Shown here: in pieces, positions 1-13,680 of the stretch
How the letters are laid out: every line of letters starts with the position of its first letter
Numbering within the stretch: position 1 is the stretch's first letter
NCBI GenBank assembly: GCA_019843655.1
Contig: JACDQD010000002.1
Coordinates: 17,631,154-17,695,153, forward strand
Source of the DNA: Lethocerus indicus
Taxonomy: Eukaryota > Arthropoda > Insecta > Hemiptera > Belostomatidae
Length of the DNA: 64,000 bases
Direction of reading: 5' to 3'
The notes under the pieces: generated by a model
Told to the model about the DNA's origin: nothing
Database searches by the model: none
Seen by the model: only the letters and a program-made list of their open reading frames with translations
Position numbers and translations under genes: made by a program

Positions 1-1080
1 ATGAGAAATCTGTATATACGCGGCCTTCGACTCGTTTTTAAAAAACAACTTCTATTTTAAGACAAACTATAAAGTACTATATTACTACTTACAGATGTTC
101 TGAGTTTCACAAACACTACGCATTACACTCAAACAACTCTAGAGCAACACTGAATAACCTGGGCTCTGCCCAAGTTCCTTATAACGCCTCTGAAAGGAAT
201 TTTTCGATGTATAAACTCTATATATACTAACAGGGCCTAGGCCTTTGCACAGTGGCTAACCCCGAAAATAACTCATATACATGTTACTGATAACCGCGTT
301 CATTTTTCAACTGACTTTCTCTTTGTGACACCCAATCGTAAATGTCCGGAGCATACACGAAAAACATATAACTTTGTACACTTTAAGTACACAGATTAAG
401 GACTGTTTTAGGAGCACAAAAAGCAAGTATTTACTACGTTAATCCGAATGCAATGTAGGCTCTCTGTCTTTATTTCACCTATAATTATTACGTTAATGTT
501 CCGAATAGCACCGCTTAGTTACAAAAGTGTATTCAGTGAGGCTTTCATAAAGCGGAGTCAATTATCGGAATATGTTTGCTCGGTCCAGTCCACAATTACT
601 ACACGTATAATAGGCAAGGAGCGGGAGATAATATTATTGACGAGCTATAATACAACGAATGATTCCAGTTATGGTTCGTTATAAGCGCATATAATTTCTA
701 AAACCTCAAATAAACATGCCAAAAATGTATTTTCGACTCTACTTAGATGTGTTGGCTCGGAAACGAGAAAAAGTGTCGCTAACGAAGATTCGAGAGGAGA
801 AACCGACGGCTAGAGTGAGCCCACGATGAAGAGGGATAAATCAGCTCAGAATAATAGGTTAAAGAACCGGAGGAAGAACTTTCGCAAAAGCTCACCAGAA
901 GAGAGAATGAACTAAACAAAGTATATTACGCGGTATTGCAATCCGCCGGGAACTTTCAACAATATAAGAAACCCTGCATTGAGTGTAGTCGACTCTCTTT
1001 GAATAACAACGGGAACGGGTCTTACCGTAACTACGGTTTATAAATTTATGAAATTATAAATTTCGTAATTAGGACGAGAG
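1..1080. other. AT-rich stretch, no gene seen
   Basis: The sequence is AT-rich and unique in appearance. One 78-codon open frame (448-684, plus) has a composition that resembles no known family and is best read as chance. No hairpin, tandem repeat or RNA gene stands out. Confidence 0.6.
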
Positions 1081-1380
1081 GAAAGGGAGTTATGGTTATC
1101 GGGGGACGGACGTAATATTAACCGTTGAGCGTGTTCCGTGTCCTAATTGTATCGAGTGGTGGGACCGGGGGAGCATACGGTGGGAGAAAAGCGGGGCGCT
1201 GGTAAACATCTGTCCGGCAGGGGGGCCATGTTTCTCGGTCCGGAGATACTTGTGTCTCCAAATAGAGAACAAGAAGACTGAGAGGGGCACTGCCTCCCGG
1301 CCGGCTCTCTCGACACAAGACCCGACTCTAATTGGGCCTCCCTCCCTCCCTCCCTCCATCCCTCCCACTAATTCTCTTTA
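1081..1380. other. GC-rich patch ending in a CTCC repeat
   Basis: GC-rich and CpG-containing block. Open frames overlap here on the minus strand, which is expected where stop codons are rare, and their translations are not recognisable. It ends in a CTCC tandem run annotated separately. Confidence 0.5.
1336..1366 (-). repeat. (CTCC)n run; minus-strand G-quadruplex motif
   Basis: Six CCC runs at 1340-1342, 1344-1346, 1348-1350, 1352-1354, 1360-1362 and 1364-1366 are separated by 1-5 bases. The minus strand therefore reads as six GGG runs with short loops and meets the usual G-quadruplex pattern. Confidence 0.75.
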
Positions 1381-1930
1381 GTCTCTTGATACTCTGTCCA
1401 GGAACCTAGCAAAGAACTTGTCCGAGCATAAAACCCGTTGTACAATTATCGTCTATTACTTCCACTCGTAAAACGGCTCGGCATACACCGAGATAATTGC
1501 GTCGAACGCGTTATTCTTTAATTCGGATACGGCGGAGGGAGATATGTCTATGTTATAATCGGCATTCCATTTTTCAGAGCGTGCTTATAAGAGAATCCAA
1601 AATAAATTAAAACAACATTTTGAGAGGGGAGATGGCAGAGAAAATCATGCGTGTGCCACGAAAGAAAAATTTCTTGCCATAAATTCTGTACAGTGTTAAT
1701 GGTACAAATTGAAATTTATTTACGTAAATATAATGACACATTTTTCGTGGTATGTCGAATATTCTGGATGATTTTCTGGGATGGTTTGAACGTCGGGCAT
1801 TATCTATTTCAAATAAAACTCTGTCTACTGCATATTAACAGTAGTCTTAGAGGTGTGAGCAATCATCGCCAAATATTTAGAAAGCGCGCATAGATTAATT
1901 TGTCTTCAACCGGACGATAAACCCCTCCAT
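1381..1930. other. AT-rich stretch, no gene seen
   Basis: An 80-codon plus-strand frame (1651-1893) is rich in I, F, C and Y as expected from AT-rich non-coding DNA. Nothing else is supported. Confidence 0.55.
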
Positions 1931-2290
1931 TGTTATCCATTAATTCTTTCTGGCGATCACCAGGAATATTCGAGCCCAGAAATGTCGCGGGGAGAAAGGG
2001 ACCGAAAAGTCGTGATTTCACAATAGGGACTCATTCCCATTATAAGACCGAATCGGGACGGTTCATCGCATTGGGGTAGGGGACGATGATTCTTTTGAGC
2101 TGCCGGGTCAGATCGGTATCTGAACCCCCCCGCCCCGCCACCGGCGTGCATCTGACGCCACGAGAATTTAAAACGGTTCTGAACTCAAACGGCGAGTACG
2201 AACAGAACGAAAAAATAGGGGGCGCCCTATCGAAGTCAACATCAGGCATTCTAAATGTTCCGCAAACACGTAATAATTGATTCCCGAGCC
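1931..2290. other. GC-rich patch
   Basis: A GC-rich island with a C-tract near 2126. Frames of about 64-69 codons are open on both strands over the same bases, arguing that none of them is a gene. Confidence 0.45.
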
Positions 2291-4360
2291 GATAAGATGC
2301 ACGATATTTCGTAATGATGAAATACTTAATAGGATTATTCGGCCTTAGGCATTGCCACCATTACAATGTTTATGGATGGCTAAATAACTTCTGAGCTTGA
2401 ACATTTCTTCGAACTAATAGTAGCAGTTTACTGAAACTACCTTCTGAAATTAAACTGTCCCCGCAGTGTTATTTGTCGGGTCGGATTTTGCTCTTTCATA
2501 GCCAATTCGCACATTGGGATTCGAATGTTTGAAATTTTTCTCGTCACATATCTCTACGAATACAGGATTCATTCTGTTCATCATGTATTTAATATTTTAA
2601 AATAGGTAATACACCCGGAATAACGAACACCGAGCACTTTGTTGGTGAATAAGGATCTGTTGTAACGACCTGTATATAGGAGGGGAGAGGAAATTGAGAA
2701 GACCAGAAATAACATAAGAAAGGGGCCGGGGAAGGCATAAACACCGGAATCAATTACACAGGAAAACCGGGCCCGAGCTACTTGAACGCCCTCATAAAGC
2801 CCCGGGGTTAAAATCCAGGGCTCCCGTAGATCAGAGCCGCCTCCGAAATTAGCTCAAAGGATTTCGTGGAAATTGCACGGGCATAAAACATTAAAGACCA
2901 CAATGTTCGTCGGTCAGCGAGCCGAAACCCGGCTAAACACTTGTTACGGCAATACCCAATATTACGGCCAACATTAATATCATTCAACATTCTTGTAGAA
3001 CTAAACAAGTTAATATACCAATCACCAGGAAGTCTTTAGAGCAAAATATTCACATATGCCAAACAGAAGAGAGAATTAACTGTATGGAATATAGATCGAA
3101 CAAAAAGCCCCTATTAGACTTAGAATAATATCAGTACTGTTGCAATCTTCTGTCTCCACTAGCTTATTTAGGTAAAGATCATTTCACGCGTTTGTATTTT
3201 TGCGAGATGATTATTTCTGAAAGTTCCTTCCTGTAATTAAGCCTAGATTTCCGATAATTGCGCCACTGTAGAATCACAATCGGCGGTTAGGCCGTTGAAT
3301 TCGTGCATTTAAACTTGCGCTGTCGTTGCTCGTGATCTGAGAACGGCCTCAGAAAACGGAAAGAACGGTTATTGCTCACGAGATAGTGTGACCAAACACG
3401 ATTTCCTTCCTTTCGGTAATACAAGATACCCTAACCAAATTGTCAACAGGATTCGAGATATTGCATCGACGAAGGGGGGAATCGATTAGGAAAGGCGATA
3501 TAATTGAATATCCTATACTAGTGTTCTCAATTCCCCAAAGGAGATAAACTTATAGCAGTCTTTATACTATTTTAGGTGGTGTAACTGTTTCATTTATTAG
3601 TTTTTATGAATTTTTTCACACAGAAAACATAGAAAAAGATATGTAACCATTACACTATAAACAACTCGCATAGCTATGTGATATCTTTGAAAAGTTGAAT
3701 GCGTAGAATTTCTCCCCGCACAGACGCAATATTGCATATTTTTAAATTAACAGAAATTACAGCTTTCGGAAAAGAATTACGTAAAAATTATTCAAGATTG
3801 CATCAATGATTGTTTTTAGTTGCACAAATTTGTAATTTCCGTTGAAGTTGACTTGTTTCGCAATATTAAATCTGTTTTCGAAGATCACCAGCTTATCAAA
3901 TTGTTTTAAAAATACTTTCAAGCAGATAATATCGACAAATGCACAGCGATTAGAGCCAAAGCTCCATCAGAATTTACTACTTTAGAAGAAGATTCTCTTA
4001 TTGAATTGTCTCGCGATAATACAGTAAATAAGAAATTTGGTAGTGTGACACTTTATGAATATCCGCTGCAGTATTTCAATTTCATAAGAATGCCAGGAGT
4101 TTTTATCGTTTATTAAATAAAATTGCAGACACCATAAAAGGTTGACACCATATATCAATGCTTTTCTGGATTGGAAATGAAGAAAAACTACTATTGACAT
4201 ATTCGGTTGGTTTCTGTAGTAGATCATCAGGAATGTATTGCACTTGAATGTTGAATAAATATTAGTTCCCTGGGTTTCGTACAATGAAATAAATCTTCGA
4301 GTGGCATTAAACAAGTTACTGGGTATCGTTATGGGCCGCAAACAATGACGTTTATGCAGA
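2291..4360. other. AT-rich stretch with a small GC patch
   Basis: Mostly AT-rich, with a modest GC-rich patch near 2680-2850. A short direct repeat (GACACCATA) occurs near 4128 and 4142. A 119-codon minus-strand frame (3982-4341) is low in coding character and not recognised. Confidence 0.5.
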
Positions 4361-4690
4361 ATTCAAGAGGCACTTAGAAGGGACGACAGTGTGAGCGGAG
4401 GGTCCGGCCGGTGGCTGAGAGTAGGGTCGAGCGAGATTCTATGACAAGAGCGTGACTGTAAGGGGGCGCCGAGGTTATTCGGTTGAGATATGCAAGTTGG
4501 AGCGACCCGCCGGCCCTTAGTGCCGCCGTCCCTATTGTGAGGCCCACCCCACACTAAGGGTCCTATCAAATACGCGTCGTCAGACCCGCCGAGGAGGACC
4601 CCCAGATAGCCGAGAGGGAGGACACAAACTTTGAACCCCCACCCGCCCATAATGAATATATATATGTATCTGCCCCCCTCGATGGTCCGA
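4361..4690. other. GC-rich patch
   Basis: A sharply bounded GC-rich block between AT-rich flanks. Overlapping minus-strand frames (95 and 76 codons) give proline-, glycine- and serine-rich peptides with no recognisable family. Confidence 0.45.
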
Positions 4691-7600
4691 TCGCGACATT
4701 TCTAGCATATACCCTTCTACGCTCAATGACCACAAAGCAGATAACGACAAAAATGGATGAAATTGGGCTGTCATTCTATTGCTCAAATGCACAACTCGAT
4801 AATTAAACAAATTTTGAATTTATCGAGTTCAACTCGATTGATTCGTACAAATCGTAACTGAAGAAAAAATTCAGAATGCCTCTGGCAGATTTAACATCGT
4901 ATTCAGGATAAAAGTCTGTTTTCAAATTTTAAACTAAACATTTTAATTTGGAAAATAATTTTAAGAAAAACGTTATCTAAAAATATATTGCTTCCTATAA
5001 AATAAATGGACGTCCCAGTGGGTATCCCTGTGCGGCAACTGACTATCGGAAGAAATTTCTCGAAAATCCCCACCCGGGCGGAGGCCGCCGCGAAAGCTTG
5101 GCGTTCAATATTAAAAAAGCGGTTGTCCCGCATCGGTAGGAACGTGCTCGGCCAACTAATTCATACTAAAAGAACCCACAGGTTCCTTAATTCCTAAGAC
5201 CTCCCGAAGCGATCTCTGGAGTGCAATCTAACCGCCGACTTTAGGGGCTAACTACGGGCGCGCCTGTTGAACAAGTCCCTTACGGCAAGATGGAGTTTTC
5301 CCGCCGGGATATTTTGATTTTTATTGCGACTTTAATTAAATTAATTTGAAATATTGTTTTTCAGTATTTATAGGTGTCTAGGGTTCATACCATTTTCAAT
5401 CACAAAAGGTGAGGCGATTTTGAATGTGTATAAGCTCAGTTGTCCTATCGATACTATTATAAGAGATGAAATTACATTAATTGAGCGTTACATACATCAT
5501 TGTTGCCTACACATGATAGAGCTAAACGAGCAAAATTACCTTTATGCTTCCTAATAATAATAGTAGAAGCAGTAATCTTGCTATGACGTATAATCGAAAC
5601 GCAATAATACCATTTTGAAAGCGGTATAATGATGACTTTATGCCGATTATGGTTATGATTTGCCGACCACACTGAACTCAGCCATCCACGACTGCGACTC
5701 ATTTTGTGTAGAGAAAGAATAATCTAACAGTCAGGTTACCTATGGTACGAAAAAAGTACGGAGGACTAATTCAGTATTAATCGAAACCTGTTTACAAATC
5801 GTCTAATAAATATAAAATGCTATGGTTTAAGAATTCAGAGGTTCGAGCATAAATATTTACTCGGTTTTGCCAATCGCCCGTTTAGTTTAACCGCGTCCGT
5901 TGTTTGGAACTAAATTGTTTCCAAGTGAATGTTTATTTTAGCGGAGAGCGAAGGCACAACTAATCAATCTTTCGATTGCGTCGGATTGGCTTCTGCCGTT
6001 AGTCACGGGCAGTGAATTCGGTGGTCGGGATTAGCAAAGGTAATGTGGAGCGACCCCTATTTGGGAGGGATTGTTTTGGATTAGCTACCCCTTTCTATTG
6101 AATGCAAATGTCAGTATACAATCCTCCTGTCCCCGCGGTACCGAACTACAGATATGTTGATTCACCGTTGGGATCCCTATCCCAACAAAAATGGCAACAA
6201 AAAAACAAGTCGTCATTTGAATTCGCTCCATCAATGGTTGAGGCCCCTGACATTTCATTCGGTATAATATTAAGAACTAAGAACTGAACATCCCTTCCTA
6301 TATTTATAACATGGATATTAGTTGAAATAGTCATTTAAATAACCATATTTTTCCCAGTCTCAGCGAAGTAAAAAGAAATAACGAGGGCGGTGGCCCTACC
6401 GGGTCACGTCGTTGCTACTCGATGGACCAATGACCCACCCATTCCTAGAATTCTTATTCACCCGGAGTTCAAAGCTCCCTGTAAATTATCGCCCAATGCA
6501 TTCCGCAATGTTAAAGACCGATTGGAGGTGTATATACCAAGTATTCAGGTTGAAATTGAACAATAGAGTCATACGAACGGTATTATATTAGGTGTACAAC
6601 TTATAGATTTATGGATTTATATGATTACACAATTAATTCACGAATAAAAATTGAAACAATGAAATATACCACATATATTTTCTCTTTTGATGTAGAAACG
6701 ATAGTGATAACGTGGATGCCAAATAGGTAACGTCTTAAATCTATCCGGAAGAACTAGTAAGTACCAGAAACTAAACACATCATGCAAATGAGAGGCATAG
6801 TAATTGCATAATAGCATGTTGATGATTTTATAGTAATGATTTTGTATTTATTGAATTTAAAGTATTTATAGTTTGCCTACGCAACTGACTTTGACCTCTA
6901 AGAGGGATAATGTGTGAATCCGGTGTAATAATGTCGGGAAACGTCGTGTAAACCCAATGCCATGTCGTGGGTTTCGACATCGAGAACGATACAGAGGCGG
7001 AGCATCGCCTAACCACTGGAAATAGAACAAAGAGTGACGTATTACAGGGCGAAGAAAATCGATTATGTTTATTATTGTAGCTTGGCCGAACCACATGGCC
7101 ACACGAGCCCCTCCGCTCACATCCAAAGGCCCTCACTACTTCGTTCAACCGCTTATCTCCTCCATATCGCTACACTACACTCATTTTACTAAACAGTGCG
7201 CTTTCTCAACATCAGGGAGCATATAGAAAATCATAGTAGTCGCACAATTTTAAAATAATATTTGTCAAATAATGGCCGCTCGATATAATCTCGGAGGGGG
7301 ATGTTTTGCAGTGCTTCATCATGTGCACACGTCATCTTTCGAACCGCTTCCGGCGCCTAATTTATTCCCTATGCCCGTTTTAAGCTACCGCTCCTCCCGA
7401 AACTCGAGTGAGCGCTTTTATCGGGTGGAAACGCGATACAAGCGGCAGGGGCATAAGTGTCCGCCTACCCAGCTGGCCAACGCTGTTTGCCATTCAATTA
7501 GACGGAAGCGAAGGCAGCTGAGAGACCTCGGGGATAAACCTGGATTTACATGCAGCAGCCATTAGGCTCTGGGGTCCCGCTCCTCCTACTGGCCAAGAGT

Positions 7601-8150
7601 CCCTACAACCACACACGCCTAGGCTACTTCACCCGGCAAAAATAAAAAAAATGAAAAAGTCGACGAACTCTAACAACGCTCTGATCATGCTTCGTACACA
7701 CAAAAGGAGTGAATCAAATGTAACACTGTTCTTAATGACAGACCAAACTTGTCCCTTTCTAGCATTTAGTTACCTTTAATGGTGCCACGTTATTTAATTT
7801 GCTTAAATTAATATGGCGCTGTACAATCATTAATAATATACCCCAGACAGTACCCTCAAGATTTACTGTCTCCATCGATATACACACCACTCCAACGTAA
7901 GTAAATATATATTTTAGCTGGGGTCGAAAGGTCTAAAAAAATTTGTTGGATTTAATCCGACAAAACAAAACAGCTGAAGCTAAAGGTTCGTTAGATAATT
8001 AAGCACTCGGGGACACCGGATCAAAGTTGAACATTGCATCGTTCTCTTTACCCATTCCTTTTCTTTAGAGTATTTCCGAAAAATTACCAAGCCCGAGAGA
8101 CCGTGAATAAAAAAATCCCATGAAATAATTAATTACTTTTTTTAATTTCA
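4691..8150. other. Mosaic of AT-rich DNA and short GC patches
   Basis: GC-rich patches lie at about 5001-5310, 6361-6510, 6861-7180 and 7260-7620, separated by AT-rich DNA. The patch at 5001-5310 is open on both strands. The 97-codon plus frame at 7272-7565 and the 106-codon minus frame at 6828-7148 are not recognisable proteins. Confidence 0.45.
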
Positions 8151-8600
8151 TCCGGATGCCGTGCGGAAAGAACGTCGGTGGAGGTGGGGGGTCACTTCAT
8201 AATGTAATGAGGTATGAAGTGCATTAAGGGAGTAGTCTTAATTTTTAAAAACGTTCGAGTCCCATGTAAGTTAGAGACGGCGGATTCAGCAGAAAGGAAC
8301 GAACCGAATGAAACAGAAGGGAAATAGGCCGAAGGAAGGAACCGGATAGAAAGGAAGAGAGAGGACGGGGCGAAAGGGAGAAGTCGCGGACGTAGCAAGG
8401 AGACAAAGGCAATTAATATTTTAGAGGGCACTATAATTACAATTGCAGGGCCTCAGTTAAAGCGTCTCCTGAGGAGAGAGATGATGAATAATTCCGATGG
8501 CAGAAGGTTACCCCTCCGCCGCCAAGTGCAAATTAAAGATGGAGTTCGCCCCTTGAGAAGTGACCGTTCTGACAGACGTTAATAATGAGACCCACCTATT
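8151..8600. other. Purine-biased GC-intermediate block
   Basis: The plus strand is rich in GGAA, GAAAGG and GAGAGA words, especially 8285-8405, so its complement is pyrimidine-rich. A 79-codon minus frame (8192-8431) merely translates this bias. No gene is supported. Confidence 0.45.
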
Positions 8601-9290
8601 AGGCACCAAGGTAACACTAATCATAAATTTTACATTGATCGAATGCTGGCCAATGTCAGTTCCCCCTGAAATTTGATTCGGTCATATTCTTCTGTTTCAG
8701 TTTGAACACATAGTAAATCAATGTCCAAGGTGTATGAAATATTAGCTGAATGCCATCTACCTAAGTAAATACAACAGTTTGTTAATAAACAGTATGAATA
8801 TAGTCTCCTATTCATTAACAATACAGTCGAGAATGACAGGGCTTATTACGATTGGCTTCTTTTCGATTTATTACATTTATTACAATTCGTGAGTTATAGA
8901 ATATTGCTTTCATGTCAACCGATCACCGCTTAACCTGAAATCATATATTAACAAACCCAATGTTAAAATAATCAGTGAACATTGCTAGAATAATGGTCGT
9001 GTGCTAGGATAATGGTGTCCATACACCATTGAATATACAATACAGTATACAATTGGAATTAATATTAGAAATTAAATCAAGCGCAATGACAATATCCTTC
9101 TGTAACACACAATATTATATCAGCTGACGGATACTGAAAGCTCTGAACAAGCAATATAACTAAATGTCACTTGTTTGCATAGGATATATATAGTTAATAT
9201 TCCAACGAAAGAGAATTCTATCAATTCATCATTTTATTCGTGATGTGATTTATAGCGTTTAAATTTACTTTGTTCTACAATATTACATTG
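8601..9290. other. AT-rich stretch with a short hairpin
   Basis: AT-rich, with no supported gene. It contains the tandem duplication and hairpin at 8984-9030, annotated separately. Confidence 0.5.
8984..9030. repeat. 19-bp imperfect tandem pair ending in a hairpin
   Basis: A 19-bp unit beginning GCTAG occurs at 8984 and again at 9003 with a few differences. The second unit runs into a perfect 8-bp hairpin: AATGGTGT at 9011-9018 and ACACCATT at 9023-9030, with a 4-base loop. Its origin is unknown. Confidence 0.7.
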
Positions 9291-9990
9291 GAGCCGCTCC
9301 GATGGCGAAAAGAGTTTATGACACGGACATTATCACTCGTTTAGGGCCACGAGGGTATGACGAATTCGTGGCTCCGAATTGGAGGAGAGAATTGGGCGGG
9401 TAGTGGGCCCTCTCGGCCCTTCACTAATTCATGGATCGACACCGGCCAGTTGTAATTTGTTTTCGGGCGGTGAGAGGGTGAGGGAATGGGGAGAGGGGAA
9501 GGAAAATGGCGAGAGAGCCTTAGCGAGGGAGGGAGGGAGAGAGAGAGAGAGTGAGTGAGTGAGGGAGGGAGGGAGGAAGGGAGAGAAGTGCAAACAGGTA
9601 AGCACAATGGGGCCCCCCTTTCTCTGCCCCTCGTTTTCCCTCAGACGTAATTGGGTTTGACTCGAAAGCGTGGGGCCGTGGGAGGGGGTTCCTCCAAGAA
9701 GTAGAAGGGGGACCACACCGGGGTTCTGCTTGAAATAATACGAAATCCGCCGCTCCCCGCTGCCCTAAGGAGCCCTGAGCCCCCATTAAAATTTATTTCA
9801 AAGTTTTCCGAGGTGAAATTAAACCGAAAAGGACCGTCCCTGGCACCGTCCTCTCTAAAGAGGTCCGGTCCTCAGAACCTGCCGCTATTTCTGGACTGGA
9901 GAACTTGAAAAACTCCTTTGTTTTATACACCGCGCCCCGTCGTCGAGTAATGCGTCGCGTAATTACCGCCGTTGTGATGACGGACCATGC
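9291..9990. other. GC-rich block with central GA repeats
   Basis: A large GC-rich block. Three overlapping minus-strand frames of 88-95 codons cross the GA repeat and read mainly as serine, leucine and proline, which is the translation of the simple repeat rather than a protein. Confidence 0.5.
9526..9586 (+). repeat. Compound (GGGA)n(GA)n(GTGA)n(GGGA)n repeat
   Basis: A run of GGGA units is followed by GA, then GTGA, then GGGA again. The last part (9563-9581) has four GGG runs with loops of 1, 1 and 5 bases, a canonical plus-strand G-quadruplex pattern. GAGAG words are also GAGA-factor-like sites in insects, but function is not shown. Confidence 0.8.
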
Positions 9991-11080
9991 CCAAATTATT
10001 ATGTTGTCAAGAGGAATTAACATACTGGTGATTACTCTCTTGCATAATGCAATTTCGTAGACCAAATGAATATTTGGGGCGTCATACTGGAGAATCAAGT
10101 ACATTCTGAAATATATTACCCTACCTATAAATCCGTACCGGTTTTATAATGGTTTCATACCGTATCAATTATAGGCCTACCTTGAGACTTCCAATTGGAC
10201 TCAGTATATATGACAAACTAATGTAACTGACTTATTCTTACCACATATATCTGCATGCGCGGTTGAATCCGATAAGCACGAAATTATCTCGAATAATAAT
10301 AGGTAGCAACAAATAATGTTATAGAAATAGCAACAAATTAAGCTTATTCAAAATTTGCTTATTCATTAAGCAAAAAATTGTAAGATAGTCCTAGAATTGT
10401 TATTATCCCATAATATAAAGGAATAAAATTATTTTTGTTTAATTTTTATATTCCTTCGGCAATTCGTGCAACTATAACGTAACAATAAAGTCTCCCATCG
10501 GGGAATACCGACGTAAATCAACGAATCCACCCTATTTTAAACACCTATCAACCTTATTAAGGTATTCAGTATTTGTGGACAATAAATTGATCTACCGAAT
10601 GCCGAGGAAAAATGATGCACGCGAACTATCCATTACAATTTCGTTTTTGTTTTTACGAAGCAGCTTTATAAAAGATAGAAGTTTTACGACCCGGTCGCTT
10701 TACGGCCTGAGCGTAATAGGCTGTATTCGTTCGATAATTACGCAGGTTCGCGTGTGACATTATCTCTTCCGGGGGACGCCAGTCCTATTTGAATTTTTGA
10801 ATTTGACTCATTCGGCAGGCTGGATTTCAAGAGGCGTCTCGCTCAAAGTCAAGGGAAATATGAAATTGGGGCAGTGCAGAAGAAAATTCGGCACACGTTT
10901 CGTCAGCGGTGATACAGATTCGGAATTGATTTTATAATCCTATGGTGGGGCAAAAACGTTGGGGAGTAGTCCCCAATGGAAAAATTTCACAGATTTCGTT
11001 TTCCAAAGGTAAATAAATATAAACAAATTATATATTTTTATAAATGTAATTTCCATTTTTGATGTCAAGTTTATATGGAT
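9991..11080. other. AT-rich stretch
   Basis: AT-rich with no supported gene. A patch of intermediate GC lies around 10600-10920. Short repeats at 10304-10374 are annotated separately. Confidence 0.5.
10304..10374. repeat. 24-bp spaced direct repeat and 8-bp hairpin
   Basis: TAGCAACAAAT occurs at 10304-10314 and 10328-10338, a period of 24. Just downstream TTTGCTTA (10354-10361) and TAAGCAAA (10367-10374) form a perfect 8-bp hairpin with a 5-base loop. The word GCTTATTCA is also present twice. Confidence 0.65.
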
Positions 11081-11940
11081 TCGTTACAGGAATCGGAAAG
11101 AATGGTCCATGGAAGATGGGGTACAGGTCAATAACCCCAGATGTGTAAGAGTATAGTACGGAACCCGAGACTCAGGGCCATATTTGGACATTCCGATTTT
11201 GAGAGGAATCCACTTGCGGAGCTTTGAGGGGTTGGAGGGGGAGAGCGCCGTACGATTGGAGGGTAACAAGGACGGCAAGCGAGTATTACGTTAGTGGAGT
11301 CAGGGGACGGGAGGATTTGCGGGCGTCGGCGGAGTGATTGATCGGGCAGAGAGACTGGGCCCGGCCTCCCGCGCCCTCTTCGACAAAAGCCTGCAGCGGC
11401 TGGGGGGGGGGGGGACTGCTATGATGGATAACCGGCCCACTATAATCGATAACAATGCTTCCCTATGAGTAATAGTTCCGACACGGGCCGCCGCCACCAC
11501 CCATCAAAACATTTCGCTCACAATTACGGTGGCGCGAACCCCGTAGTCGAATTTTAACCGAGAAAGGAAGTTTTTGTGCGAACGACGGAATGGTTGGGGG
11601 GGGGGCCCAATCGGGACCGGGATCTATGGGTTGGGGGATGGAAAACACGGCCGGAAAGGCAAAGTCCATTTCCTGTTCTGGCGTCCGTCGGCCGAGAGAT
11701 CGATACAGGTGGAAATGTGCAAGGTCGGTGGTCCCCCGACCCCTCACCCCACACCATCGCCATCGCCGCCACCGCCACCATTTAATACTCCACGCGCGCA
11801 CCCACACTCCGCACACAATACGCTGTTAATTAAGAGCAATTTATCATTTCCAATGGCCGTCATTAACGCCCGTTCGCCCCTTTGTATTGCCCGGGATGAA
11901 TAAACGGGTTTCGATCATCTCGGCCGGCTGCGTCTGAGAA
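11081..11940. other. GC-rich block with long G tracts
   Basis: GC-rich and CpG-containing. It has a 13-G tract at 11402-11414 and a 10-G tract at 11596-11605. Between 11463 and 11903 several frames on both strands are open at once (up to 117 codons), and all give low-complexity W/R/P/G peptides. This is typical of stop-poor GC-rich DNA. No gene is supported. Confidence 0.5.
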
Positions 11941-12659
11941 ATGTTTAGCGTTTCTGGTATAGCAAATATTACAAATGTCCTATATCAAATTGATATCACC
12001 TTCATTCGTGTCTTGTAGTGACTTCATTTCATCTTCATTTTTATTTCCAGATGTATGAGTCAGCATATTTTGTCAATTATTACGCCCCGGACTGATTTTT
12101 CCCAGTAATCTATTTCCGCTCCCACAATTAAAATGCTAGCCGTAAAACTATCGACGCAGTGAACAGAATATTATAAAAGCTTTATACCGCCATGAATCCG
12201 AGGGAAGAATCAGGTACACTAAAATAATATCGGGATTTAGGGCGGTCGCGTAGTAGCGCCGGAGGGGCCTCCCAAGAATCTCCATTAAGGCGCTGTACAA
12301 TATCGAAAATTCTCCGGGGTCGAAAATGACGCGAACTCATGCGGGAGATGAACCGCAATAAGGGGCATAACTGTGCGGGGAGAAGGTTAACGCTGGCCGG
12401 GAATGAAGACATCGGGATGTGGAGGGTGGTGGGGACGGATTCCTAGCGTCGACATACCGCTACCGGCCCCACAATATTGTCTCGATACTGACCGCCTGCA
12501 TTGTAAATATCTTCATTTCTCGCGTGTTTCCCCAACGCGACAGCCTCCGCGGTATTTCATTGTATTCTTAGAAACTCCACGGGTCTAATTTGATACGCGC
12601 CCCATTTTCCTGTGTTAATCTCTTCGTTAGGCGGATTACATCATCGGTAAAAATAAATA

Positions 12660-12698
<39 letters not shown>

Positions 12699-13000
12699 TC
12701 CAAAAAAATATATAACTAAAGTATATTTTCCCAAATAGAATTTCGTTAAGCGATTTCTTTGGTGAGGGTTATGTGATACAAATAGTGCGAAATGTACAGA
12801 ACTCAAATTCAGAGCTCATGTCGTGTATTATAACCTGTCAAGTCTTTACTGTTCCTCCAGTACCACAAGAAAAACGGGGTAGCAACAGACAACAAATAAT
12901 GACTTTGAAACTTCGTTATTGTGGAAAGTTTATACCTATTTTATGCGGTTTTACAAAGTAGTCAATTATTATGATACGTCGTCGGAGAAATTCGGAAGGA
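11941..13000. other. Mixed stretch with one microsatellite
   Basis: An intermediate-GC patch (about 12180-12600) lies between AT-rich parts. The AT part holds the (AT)n repeat at 12663-12695. Frames of 61-76 codons are unrecognised. Confidence 0.45.
12663..12695. repeat. (AT)n microsatellite
   Basis: About 33 bp of uninterrupted AT dinucleotides. Confidence 0.95.
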
Positions 13001-13680
13001 GGTCCGGAATTACAGACCACGATATGAGATATTGTTAAAAAGAATTTCGAAGGAAAATTTCGGAGCCCCCCTCATGGGTAAAATTCATCTCCGAGGTGGG
13101 AGAATAGAAACTAAAAAGCAAACATTGGACGAAGAAGCAGGAAGAAACCGTGTACTTGTAGGAGTAATTCCGCGGACGCCAAATTATAATTGTAAAATAC
13201 GGCCGTTAAAAAGCCCGCTAAAATGTAAATCCCGAATATTTTAGAGCGGGAGAGGCGGGAGAAGTCTCCGCGGGGCGTAATCCCCGGGTAGCGGCGTCTT
13301 CCCCGTTAGAGCCTCGGGCCCTCCACCCTCCACAACCCCCACCGCGTTTTTTACGTGTTATTTATTGTCGTTGAACCGGCTTGAAAATGAAAGCCATAAA
13401 TATATTGTCGGGCGGCGAGACCGGGAAAGGAGCCGGGCCTCCACAGTTTAAACCAGGTGAACGGGCCCGCTTAATCGTCTCCGCCTAAGTTTAATTAAAA
13501 TATCACTGGCTTTTATAGCTGGGTCGGAGTGCCGCCTGAAATACGATGCCTCCATGGACGGTTTCTGCACAATAGCCGACCTGACTAATTTCGGCCCATT
13601 AAAACTTCCCCGATAGCTATAAAATAGTGCCAAGATCCCCCTTGAAGTGCCCCCACCCATTGTAGATTTCGGGCAATTGT
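13001..13680. other. GC-rich block
   Basis: GC-rich between about 13220 and 13660, with CpG-containing words and interspersed ATAAAT and TTTAATTAA words. Two 70-codon frames, one per strand, are not recognisable. It has the look of a candidate regulatory block, which is inference only. Confidence 0.45.

Noticed and set aside
8253..8264. GTTCGAGTCCC resembling a tRNA B box
   Set aside because: The flanking bases do not form a T stem, and no A box or acceptor stem is found at tRNA spacing.
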